Source: Oscheius onirici (Eukaryota > Nematoda > Chromadorea > Rhabditida > Rhabditidae). Taken from it: a stretch of DNA of 64,000 bases. The notes beneath the pieces were generated by a model that was given only the letters and a program-made list of their open reading frames with translations, was not told the DNA's origin and made no database searches. The position numbers were made by a program, and so were the translations under genes. Positions 12,401-21,997 of the stretch are shown one piece after another. The DNA lies in NCBI GenBank assembly GCA_932521025.1, contig OW051470.1:7488501-7552500 (forward strand), read 5' to 3'. Numbering within the stretch: position 1 is the stretch's first letter; each line of letters starts with the position of its first letter.

Positions 12401-12463
12401 CCGGGTCCGAACGAGATTTCGAGGAATGTCGCGAGAAGAACTCGGCTCATAACCCGTTTGCAT
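6473..12463 (-). CDS. tbc-8: RUN-TBC Rab GTPase-activating protein (SGSM1/2 type)
   Basis: Small G protein signalling modulator family; worm TBC-8 acts on Rab2 in dense-core vesicle maturation. About 14 exons encode roughly 875 residues. The N-terminal RUN domain (12.3-11.4 kb) has [35 protein letters not shown] and [18 protein letters not shown]. Then come [31 protein letters not shown], a PH-like segment ([33 protein letters not shown]) and a TBC domain with [60 protein letters not shown] and [14 protein letters not shown]. The arginine of the catalytic R finger motif lies in [11 protein letters not shown] and the glutamine in YIQGMCD. The chosen ATG (12461-12463) follows a GGTTTTAG acceptor directly, starts [10 protein letters not shown] and keeps the splice frames. 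Introns at 9.8-11.4 kb and 7.1-7.7 kb are unusually long here. Confidence 0.92.
9800..11395. other. 1.6-kb intron of tbc-8
   Basis: Non-coding stretch between the RUN-domain exons and the [11 protein letters not shown] exon. Small open frames on both strands lack coherent composition or splice signals. I see no tRNA, transposon termini or conserved motif in it. Confidence 0.6.
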
Positions 12464-14230
12464 CTAAAACCAGAGAATTTTCTACGGATTTTGTTATGCA
12501 GAAGAGAAGCGGAATAAATTTATCCGAACTGTTAACTGATTGTTACGGGAGCCATTGACACTCATATCAGGATTTCAATAGCCGGGTACTGATATTTATG
12601 TTGATCCAATAGCTGACAAGTTGTTTGCCAAATGTCTGTATGCCAAATGATGTCAAGGGTTCTCACACCGACTCAATTGCCATCGGTGTTCAGAGAAGAT
12701 GAATGATGTATAGACGAGTGTGAAATGAAAGAAATTAATGATAATGAGGGTTGAGGAAAAAGGAGAGCACCTCCCACCTCTCCCTCTCTCTCACTCGCCC
12801 CCAAGGTGATTAGGCGAGCGGATCCTGGGAAATGGACCCCCTCTCAGTTGGAAAGAGCGTGTTGATGTTTAGAGTGAGAAAGAGAGCTCTATGATCTCCA
12901 CAGAATTGGCTGAATTTATTCAGAAAGAAGAAGGAGCCTGTTGTGATGCGATTTATTCGCACTCACATGCTCCACCCTCTCCATCAATCCAATTGTGTTT
13001 GAAGAAGACAATGGATACGGTAGGACTGAGAAAAGTCTGCTTTCAGAGGCTGGAAGATGAATCAGAAGGATGGAGAAGAACTTGGAAAACAATAATGAGG
13101 AAACCCTCAATTGAGCTCTTCGTCATACAAGAGGAGAGGCCAAGAACCATGTGAGAGGTTCTCCAAATGCAAAAATAATGATGTTCTACAAAATGTAGAA
13201 AATATGGAAAAACAAAAGCAGAGATTCTGTAGTCAACGCAATCACTGGAATTTACATCGAATCCCCTTCAGAACCAACGACGCTATCTACCAAAAAGGCG
13301 GGCAAATCTAGTACAACTCTTCCAATAAAACTACGGTTCACATCGGTGTCGTATAGACCATGGCGTTTCAATAGACCAGATTGAATCTTTTAAGGCTTAA
13401 TTACATGATCAAACTGATCTCTAACTTCGACTACCGTTCTCTTTAATTCAGAGAACACGGGCTACCTAAACAAAGGCTGAAAAGAGGGGACTGAAAAGAG
13501 TCATGGTCAGCTAAAAGACCGATCAAAGCACTCGTGAATTATTCGTTCAGGGGGTCTGGGACTGGTAAATAAGGCTGAAAGATCAAAACCCACCCGAGAG
13601 AAGAAGAAAAAGGGGTGCTTGAATGGCTCCAGGAAGTGAAGGGCTTCCGGTGAGAGTGCGCTTGAACGCCTTGAAAGAGTCATGGGGAGGGCGAAAAGCA
13701 TGCTAAAAGGATCAGGATAAAAAAAGGAGATATTATGTCTTTTGAAGCGTGGAAACCCGAGAGCAGAGAGCCATCGAAACGAAGGGCACTCTATTCGGAA
13801 GGGAGAGCCAATTAGAATAGGCAGCGAATGAGGAGTGGTTTTTGAAGAAGGCTGTTAGGCGCCAGGACCATTATCAAGTCCGTTCCGGGTCTGAGAGTGA
13901 CACCCACGGAAAGCCGTTAGGTTTCATGTTCTATGGTAAAAAAGAGTAGATCTGACACGCAAGAGTTGGGAACCTTGAAAGTTCACAAATAGTTAGGCAG
14001 ATGGCTGACTGACTTCGAAAAACGCCTTTTTCTTGCTGCAAAAGGTCATATGGAACGGAGAACAGGATAGAAAGGGGGAATAGAGAGGTCTGACTGCAAG
14101 AAAAACTTGGCGTTGTTCGTTTGCGAAACCAAATACAACTTAGCATATTTTATACTCAGAAAAAGGTACACAACACAGATATTTTTCAGTTTTGGCTGCG
14201 TATCTGGCTGAGGATCCAGCCTTTTGCTTA

Positions 14231-14415
14231 TAGTCTGTTCAAAATGTAGAGAGCATAATTTGAATTGGCCCGGGCTTTTTGGTTGGCTGAGTATCCAATA
14301 TTTACATGCTGTATCATCCTACGCAGCTAAATTCCCGCCAATTTAATTTGAAAACAGTTCTACGAAGAAAGCGCGGGCCAATTCAAATTATGCTCTCTAC
14401 ATTTTGAACAGACTA
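14231..14415. mobile_element. Small MITE with about 42-bp terminal inverted repeats at a TA site
   Basis: The left end reads TAGTCTGTTCAAAATGTAGA and continues GAGCATAATTTGAATTGGCCCG; the right end is its reverse complement. TA flanks both ends, as in Tc1/mariner-type insertions. The interior is about 100 bp and non-coding. Confidence 0.85.
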
Positions 14416-14463
14416 TATTCGCGGCATCGGGTCTCGTAACGAACAATGTCAAATTTTCGGTTG

Positions 14464-14776
14464 AACTGCAGCAGGCGCCTCAGTTCGATCTGGCAAGTCA
14501 GCGGTTTTGGCGCGGGTTAGTACTAATTCAAATTTTTTGTGCATTTTTCGTTTATTTCTCCTGTTTTCTTTCCTTTTTCTTGTTTTTTCGATGTTTGACC
14601 AATCAACATGAAAATCCGGCAATTTTTAGTCTATTTCAACCTATAAAAACGTAACTCCAGCATGTGTTCGGCCACTTTTTCGAAATTCTATATTTTTCAT
14701 TGAATTAATTTGAATTGGTACTAACCCGCGCCAAAATCGCTGACTTGCCAGATCGAACTGAGGCGCCTGCTGCAGT
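14464..14776. mobile_element. MITE with about 80-bp near-perfect terminal inverted repeats
   Basis: The left arm begins ACTGCAGCAGGCGCCTCAGT and runs through TTTTGGCGCGGGTTAGTA; the right arm is the reverse complement with a few mismatches. The similarity weakly continues outside (GGTTG next to both arms), so the true ends may be several bases further out. The spacer is AT-rich and non-coding. It lies 48 bp from the neighbouring MITE and shares the inner AATTTGAATTGG string. Confidence 0.85.
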
Positions 14777-16654
14777 ACAACCAAATTTTCTCAGTAGACG
14801 CTGAACCAGTTGCTAACGCCCTTCCGAACGACTTATTTTTGAGATTTGAATGTTTTGACAGTAATCTCTTTACGTGTCTAGTCTAACTCCAACTTCTGAC
14901 TTGTATCTTTTTAAACAGGTCAGACAAGGTGATCCGGGGATAAGTGTGACATGTGTGACAGAAATCACTAGCAAATTGCATAGGTAGGATAAGGAAGTCG
15001 CCTTACAAGGTCGAAAGTTTCAAATTATGTGCTCGTCTTGCACTAACGTATGACGAAGCTCATCAGAGGATACTAATAGGCTTATTTGTTCCTCTTTTTC
15101 ATCACTTTAAAGATCTATGTAATAGGATCCAGAAAACAAGAAGAGATGTCAAAAAACGGAGGTCTCGCTTTGTCCCAGGGCCCCATAGCCAGTAATTGGA
15201 GCAATAAATCTCCTAGCCAAAAGCGTGGAATGCGTGGTAGACACTTGGATGAGAATGAGAGCTAGAACTCAATTATTCGTGAATGGTTCAAAGAAATAAA
15301 AAGGAGCAAACAAGAGACAGGTAATTAGATGAGGAAAACAGAAGAAGAGTCGGGATTGTTTTTCTCCTAGAAGAAGTAAAAAGGCCAGAGGATAATTGGC
15401 TTAGCTGCTTGATCAAACTTTCTTCCTCTCTCTCTGTCCTGTCTAGATTGGACTGGAGAGGGGACAGGTGCATTTTTGGGTCAATCAGAGGGAGGAGACA
15501 GGTGCGAATTGAAGAGAGGGGGAGAACTTTTTATCTGGAAGAGAGATTTTGTCACCGTAAGTACATAGAACCTATTGTGTCCGAGCTTGGAGAGGACATT
15601 CAACCTAAACGACCTTTTTTCACCGGGGAAACGGTCGTTCGACTCCTATGGGCAGCGTACGTCAAAGCCATGAGATCTCAATGAATGGAAGCCAGATCCA
15701 GTACACGTAAACATTTAAGTCAGAAGATGATATTTTGATGACAGCAAAATAACATAGTTATAGATCAAAGTTGAATTTATAATGTTGCTGGTGATCTTGT
15801 TTGGTAAGACTGGGATGCAAATGGTCTCTCTACGGCGGCTTTTGCCTCCATTTTGACTAACTCACAAGTCCTAGATCCCATCTACCTCGACTAATCTCAA
15901 ACTTGTCTCACTTGCTCTGTTCAAAGAGATAACTTTTTTGAATTTGATTTCTTGAGAGGATATTTCTTGCAACTTTCGAGTTCAAGACCATAGACAATTC
16001 TACAAGCCTACAGAATCCACCACAGAAACAGTAAGAAGGAGTAATAGAATATTTTTTAAATAGACGATGAAGAACAGTTGAGAGGTATGCCAAAACTGGA
16101 AACGATAAGACCAGACCCTATGTTTAGCTCTGGAGTTAGTACCATTGAAAAGAGAGGAATGGATAAGCGAACTGCAATCTCCCATGAAATAATCACTCTT
16201 TAGCTGTCAAAAAACTACTTCCGAGCGGATGTGTGTAAAGCATCGAAACAACAGAAGCAGGCGGATTAATTTGTTTTTGACATGTTCCCATTCTCTCCCT
16301 CTAGGCTGCTGTTTTTTTCTTGTTAAAAATGCTCGAGTGTGACGCCAATGTCGTACTGATAAATTCAGAGCTAAGATGAAATGCAACTGTGACTGACGGA
16401 GGTAATCGGACCCTACTAAAATAGAACTGGACTATAATGGGGAGGGCCGCTGGACGAGGATAATAGGGATAATTTGTCAGACTAATCCAGAAACAAGGAG
16501 ATGTAAGTGGAGAGAGATTGTCTTTTTTAGAAGAAGGTGAGATTAGACGGAAATTAAAGGAGAGGAAAAAAATTATGAGGGAGGATGACCCGACTGGACG
16601 AATGGATTAACGACGAGGGAATGCATCATTCATTAGGAAGAGAGTTTTGGAGGT

Positions 16655-16735
16655 GAGACTGGGAGACTGAGAGACTGGAAGACTGAAGAACCGAAAGACT
16701 GAGAGACAGAGAATGTGAAGAACGTTCGGAACTTT
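16655..16735. repeat. Degenerate GAGACTGA-type short tandem repeat
   Basis: Runs of GAGACTGGGAGACTGAGAGA and AAGACTGA units recur with small changes over about 80 bp. It is a low-complexity purine-rich array in intergenic DNA with no coding sense. Confidence 0.6.
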
Positions 16736-17141
16736 GCTCTCTCTCAAGGGAAAGAGCAGAAAAGCGCGGGGTGCAATCAGGTGTCCACCTGGTAATCAAA
16801 TTGTCGAGAAGTCAATTGACTCACAGAGCGAAGAGTCGGGCCGCGTCATAATTAGGACTTCTTCGGAAAGGAAGCCTAATGAGATATCTCCGAGAAGTGT
16901 GGGAACGCTACATGACAAGAAAGAGCGACGAAAACTCTCAAGCAGAGGCTTGTTGACTGGCCGGATGCAATCTGACGTCATTTTCCCTTTTCTGTCACTT
17001 CCATTCTCCCCGGAATAATTTGGTTATCTCATTGTGTCTCTTCTAAGATTTTATAAGGTTTATTTGATCTCGTTTCTGAGGTATAAAGCACCCTGGATCA
17101 CAGAAGAAGTGGGAAGAGATTCAAGACATTACAGTACGAGT

Positions 17142-17680
17142 CTAGGTACATTTGGCATCGATATACTCCTGAGTGAGTTCTTCGATATCCCTCACTTCGA
17201 AATTCTTCGTCAGTTCGCACTCATTCACCAGAGAGTTACGACTTCCCGCATAGAGCATCTGAAGGTCAGGGAGACAGCCTGAAGACTGTTTCAAAGAAAA
17301 GGGGAATTCGTACCTAGCGGTGAGTAAAAGATGAGGCACATGGGGAAAGTCAATCTCCCGTCGGACATTTTCTTGGTGTACGAGAGCAAAATGTATCGAG
17401 GCTGTTGTTCCGGCAACTCCTGGCAGATTTCCTCAAGACTACAGTCGCCCAACTCTTCGTCAATCTTCAGGATTTGAGCCTCTCGGTCGACTTTTACTAA
17501 AAATTAAAAACTAGCCAAAAGAAAAGGAGATTTCCTCACTTATGATAGCATTCATGCTTTCCTTCTTGGAGAATCGAAACTGGCGAAGACGAGCCTTGAG
17601 ATCATCCGGAATAGCACAAATTTGCAGATTGCTGCTCTGAAAACAGCTAGCGTGACGAGAAAATGACCCTGACTCACCAT
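17142..17680 (-). CDS. Glia maturation factor (GMF, ADF-homology protein)
   Basis: Small ADF/cofilin-fold protein; family members bind Arp2/3 complex, debranch actin networks and inhibit nucleation. Exons: 17680-17678 (the ATG alone), 17636-17540, 17496-17314 and 17278-17142, about 139 residues, the usual GMF length. Matching blocks are the N-terminal LQICAIPDDLKARLRQFRFSKK, broken here as LQICAIPDDL and ARLRQFRFSKK, then LPEQPRYILLSYT, GRLTFPMCLIFYSP, QMLYAGSRNSLV and the end NECELTKNFEVRDIEELTQE. These align without gaps to vertebrate GMFB as I remember it. A TTCACTTCAG acceptor lies 11 bp before the ATG, and the FBXO42-like gene ends 162 bp upstream on the same strand, so this is probably the second gene of an operon. 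Confidence 0.93.
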
Positions 17681-17842
17681 TTTTCTCGTTACTGAAGTGA
17701 ACAGAAGACTCTAGGATTTGAAACTTAGTCGGAAAGAATCAGAACATTGGGATACATATTGGAAAACCAAGGAGTTTTGAAATAAAACGGAAGGGAAATA
17801 AATCTTTTATGCACACTTCTCATTTTGTACAGATAATCACAG

Positions 17843-20800
17843 TTATTGCTGACTGGTCGAAGGACGTTGTCTCGTTCGTTTCTGTCGTTTGGACGGGATC
17901 ATAAAGTAGGTGACGTGAGGCATTCGGTGATGGGTCAGGTCTCCTCCATTGACGACGACTTCAGCTCGACCGGCACACAAGGCAAAGTCCTAAGATTGTA
18001 CTGTCTCCATTAATATAATATTCACTCACATGGAAAGTCGGCGGACAATGATAGTGACTCTCTCCTTCTTCATACTTAATCTCAGTCAGCTTGTCTGGAG
18101 TCCAGTCCTCTCCCAGAGGAATCAAAGCAGAATAGGAGACAAGATGTGGCTGCTGCTTCAAAATGTCCACAGGAGGAGGAGGCAGACTTCTGACCGCGTA
18201 GTTCAAAATAGCTTTGGGATTCCAGGGTGATCCTTTTCGTGATTCTGAAATCAATTTCTAGACTCTATTCTCAGAAAACTACCGTATTCCCTTGCATAAT
18301 GATGGATATAGTGATCAACTGTCCGTTTGACAATCGAGTGTAGCCACTGGGGGTCCAGTTCTCCCCAAAAGTGCTCTCCGGTCTTGTCAATCCATACACG
18401 GACGATTGGTTCCTCCACCGGGAACTGGTCTCTTTTAGCTTTTTCGAAGATTGGATAGAAGTGGCCAATTTTGACGTGGACTCCTTGAAGAGTGAAGATG
18501 AAGTCAACAGGGAGCTTTCTCTGGAAAATGTGTGTTTTTTGTTTTTCTCAAAATAACTCACGCCCTTTCCAGTCGAATCTATTGCATTCTGGATATCCCG
18601 TATTACAGCCAAGGCAAAGAAGGCCGGAAGACAGCATCGTCCATCCACGAACGTGTCGACATCGGATGGACTCAGGCCGGCCATTATGATATCATCCACC
18701 CGTGGTCTCTGAATTTTCCAATTCAGTGGAAACTTCGAAGAAAACTCACATCTCTTTGGAAATAGCTGCTTGGAAGACCGACTGTCACTAGTCGAATAAA
18801 GTCGTCTCCTTTCAGAGCAACAACCTTGCAAAAATTGCTGTTCCGATGCTTTGACGGTCCGACTTGTCGCTTCTGACATTCAAACCATTTCCCGGTGGCT
18901 TGAATGACTCTCCAGGTCCAGCTTTTGGCTTCGGGATTGTCCACGTCGTATGAGATGAGGACGCCGACGTTTCTCCGAGAAGGAGGTCTTCCTTCTCCGA
19001 GTAGAAGCAAGTTTCCGGGAGTCAACTTGATCAAGGAGGTTGATTCTTGACCATAACTGAGAATGGAACTGATTCAAAGATTGTAAGAGTTACTTACATC
19101 GGAAACTCGGTAGCAACTCTCTCCGCCTGATGAATGACGAATTCCGTCGGGACGCCTGGCAGTCTTGGGGTGAACCAGCGCAGTTTCTTCAGATCCAGTA
19201 CCCTGAACCAACATTTTATTAGAAATTAGCCAAAACATACCGAAAAGTTGTGTTCAGAGTGAAGTGATTCATTGTCCCACCGTAAGTTATCAGCAATTCA
19301 TCACAGATCACAGCGGAATGACCGAACAGGGAAGGACCCTCGTTTATGGTCACAACCTGAACTTCCTTCATGTTCGGATCAAAGAAATGACCAACCTTCT
19401 TCCAAGCATTGGTCTTGGTGTTGAAGGTATGAATTTCGTTGGTGTTCGGATCGGCGACCATGCTCATACTGTGTCCCATGTAGACTGGACGACGTCCACC
19501 GTGGAGCAGGAGCTCGTCCTAAAGAAAATCTCTCTACGATTAAAGCGCAATGGTGTCTGTCGTGGACTCTGTTTATTTGTTTGTTTGTCCGGGACCTGTA
19601 ATTTTGGTGTATTGTTAAGAGTCGCCGTCTTCACCCAGACGACCCGGGTTCGACCTCTCCTCGGCAAATATTTTTGCTAAATTGTTTTGAGTAGGAAATC
19701 GAGTCAGGGTGACCGGTAGGAGATTTGAAGAGACCGGTTTACAAGGGACTCGTTGATCTGCATATGATCAGAGTGGGATCGGATCGCCGGAAAAGGGATC
19801 AGAAGAGATGGGTTGACTGGGGAAGGGATCAGAAGTAAAGAAGAAAACACAAGTAAAAGAAACCGCCTGGTCCATTTTTAAAACAAGTTGTTCTACGCCC
19901 CTCCGGGGCTAAGTGACTTTGTCTCTTTCAAAACAGATAGCAGTTAACAGTCTGCTGTTTGATCCCTCTCCAGATCAATTATTAGATAAGAGCAGCTTAA
20001 ATACTGTAAATACTAATCTGCAAGGTCTGAAAGTACAGAGTCTCTCTGTCCCTCTGTTTCTCTGAACCTCTTTCTCGTATTCCTGCCCGTGCTCCTGTTC
20101 TCCCCTATCCCTGTTCTTCAGTTGTGATATCACCCCGTTGGAGCTAAAGTTATAGTAGAAACCCCTTTGAACGCTTTCCCATATTTCTAACCCGCACTTC
20201 TCTACTGTCTGGAACCTCCCCAGTCAAAAATAATCAAAGTCCACTTGCAAATTGACTTGTCTAAACTTGTTACACTAACTCTTTTCCCCTTAATTGTGCG
20301 CTTGAGCACAAATTGCTATTGCTAATTGAGCACAAATTGCACAAATTGCTAATTGAGCACAAATTGCTCCATTTTGATTGCCAATTAAAGCTTCCGACAG
20401 ACAGACAGAGACCTGGGCGCATTTTAAAATAGATGGTCCTAAATGTATATCAGAAGCCTTGATAATTAGGGGATATTAAGTTGTTTCTTTTGTTTTCTTT
20501 TGCAAAAATTTTTTTGAAACAACGAAGGTAATTAGTCAATTTTGGGATAAAGTGCTACAAGAACTTTGCTTCAGTTTGAGTAGATCGGATTTGGTAACTC
20601 ATTGTCAGTCGGTTACGGCGGAAAGAACCCCAGTGAGGAAGGTTGTGAGACTTCAAAAAAAAAATTGCTAAATCTGAGGGCATTGCAAACCTTGTATTTC
20701 AAAAACTGATAAAAGAAACTTACATTGTAAAGGACCATCACTGCGCCACATTTCGGTAGAGGATAAGGTGTTGTTGTAACGACGATCCTGGAGAGGGTTT

Positions 20801-21942
20801 TGGTCAGCTGAAATTAGATGTCCTGCTTTAAATTTTAGGGACAACAAACCATGTCCAGCTTCCAGAGATCGTTGAAACAAGCACTCTGAGCGTCGTCGTG
20901 GCTCTCCTCATACGGATCCTTGAAGTTTTTCCTATTGGGCAGAGCCCTTCCGCCAAAAATGTACATGGCCCCTTCGGCTTCGTGATAGGCTATGGAGTGA
21001 CTGACTCTCGGAGCCATCCTGTCTTCTTCTTTCTGTTCTTCGCAGAATCGGTGCCTGTTTTGGTTTTATTAATGTGAACACGGAAAGCCTACCATATAAA
21101 GTTGCAGTCCTTTTTGATCCGATTCTCCAGAAGAATTTCTCCGTACCGGATAAGGTCATCGCACCGAGAGGTCTGGACGGCCGCTTGAACACTTTTCAGC
21201 TCATCGTAACTGCAAAGTTGATTGTTTCGGGCAGGTTGCGTTAGCCCCCTCCCCAAAAGCTACAACTTTGTAAAACATCTTAAAGCTGGATAACCTTTCC
21301 TTCATGTTGAAAAACCAGTTGGGAGATGGTCTCGAGATTAACTGCACCAGCTGATACATTTCCTCTACAAGATTGTAGAACATCGCAAAGCTTGAAAATG
21401 AGTTCTAGTAGTCGAAAAACTGAAAATGACTCAAACAGTCAAACTGACTCTAAACAAGCTGGGTAAGCGCTCAAACCTTAGATAAACAGTGGAAAAGGAT
21501 AATAGTAGTTTGCTTACACTTTATTTATCATTTGCTCTTCTTTACGGAGCAATTTGAAGTGAAAAACCTATGGTATACTTTATCCCCCCCCCCCGCGCTG
21601 AATGGCCACGAGGGGGGGGGGGGATAAAGTATACCACCCGATTGTTTCTGCAGTTATTTTGTCTGTCTCTCACAATTATTCTTTCAATTACTTGACAAAT
21701 TACCTGGGTCTTTCACAAACTCTCAGACTCTCTCGCGTCTCATCACCCACCCTCCCGCTTTGACCCGGCGATCCCAACAAATCGATAATCTTCGAAAACC
21801 TCGAGAACCTCCCAAAATAAAGCACCTACCTCAAATAGAAGAAGATTTTTTGAACCGCTGGAGCTGGAACGTTCTCAAAGTCGGAAATCTTCCATAGTGT
21901 GCCACTTGGGCCCGGCTGCTCGTCGTCCTCTTCTCTACCCAT
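17843..21942 (-). CDS. FBXO42-like F-box and kelch-repeat protein
   Basis: Probable substrate receptor of an SCF ubiquitin ligase. The ATG at 21942-21940 begins MGREEDDEQPGPSG, and a short F-box-like segment follows (FENVPAPAVQKIFFYLRYDE). The kelch region starts with RMAPRVSHSIAYHEAEGAMY, IFGGR and CFNDLWKLDM, which match the SHSA...MYVFGG...FNDLWRLDL of human FBXO42. Later blades include DELLLHGG, YMGHSMSMVADPNTNEIHTF, EGPSLFGHSAVICDELLITY and LLLLGEGRPPSRRN. The C-terminal part (18.7-17.8 kb) is rich in basic and aromatic residues, with PFHFWGEL-like strings, and ends RQRPSTSQQ; I cannot assign it. About 11 exons. Intron 19.5-20.7 kb carries a dispersed repeat and intron 21.4-21.8 kb a foldback. 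The start codon is 55 bp from a divergent gene, and GMF follows downstream. Confidence 0.8.
19540..20600 (+). repeat. Dispersed interspersed repeat, copy 1 (inside FBXO42-like intron)
   Basis: Starts near GGTGTCTGTCGTGGACTCT, contains GACCCGGGTTCGACCTCTCC, which resembles a pol III B box, then a GCCCCTCCGGGGC hairpin near 19.9 kb, a T/C-rich stretch, and the block ACTTGCAAATTGACTTGTC around 20.25 kb. Large parts recur at 30.84-31.95 kb with a different internal orientation. The tail near 20.52-20.59 kb matches, in reverse, a block at 59.6 kb. No protein is encoded. Confidence 0.75.
20300..20372. repeat. Short tandem repeat of an AATTGAGCACAAATTGC unit
   Basis: The string GAGCACAAATTGC occurs three times within about 70 bp, with truncated ACAAATTGC copies between. 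The other copy of the host repeat (near 30.9 kb) has a single unit, so the array expanded locally. Confidence 0.75.
21571..21636. repeat. Perfect foldback with a C11/G12 run in each arm
   Basis: The left arm is TGGTATACTTTATC followed by eleven C; the right arm is twelve G followed by GATAAAGTATACCA. The arms are about 24 bp, perfectly complementary, with a loop of about 16 bases. It lies in the first large intron of the FBXO42-like gene and probably represents a tiny foldback element. Confidence 0.9.
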
Positions 21943-21997
21943 GTCCTAAGGTCACATGCGCATTATTGCAGCATAGAAAATCAATAATCAGGGAAAG
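21943..21997. promoter_or_regulatory. 55-bp divergent intergenic segment, likely bidirectional promoter
   Basis: This is all that separates the minus-strand ATG of the FBXO42-like gene from the plus-strand ATG of the KANSL2/INO80D-type gene. It contains CACATGCGCATTATTGCAGC and ATCAATAATC. Promoter elements and both 5' UTRs must share this space or lie within the genes. Confidence 0.65.

Larger units (their letters stand above)
12464..17141. other. 4.7-kb intergenic region with two inverted-repeat elements
   Basis: Lies upstream of tbc-8 (minus) and downstream of GMF (minus). Open frames here are short, overlap one another and match nothing I know. The plus strand is rich in purine runs (AGAGAGA, GGAAAGAG). 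It probably contains the tbc-8 promoter near 12.5-12.9 kb. The distinct structures are the two elements at 14.2-14.8 kb and a degenerate GAGACTGA repeat near 16.66 kb. Confidence 0.6.

Noticed and set aside
15409..15684. 91-codon frame in the 12.5-17.1 kb intergenic region
   Set aside because: No splice chain or family resemblance; the region is purine-biased, which favours chance open frames.
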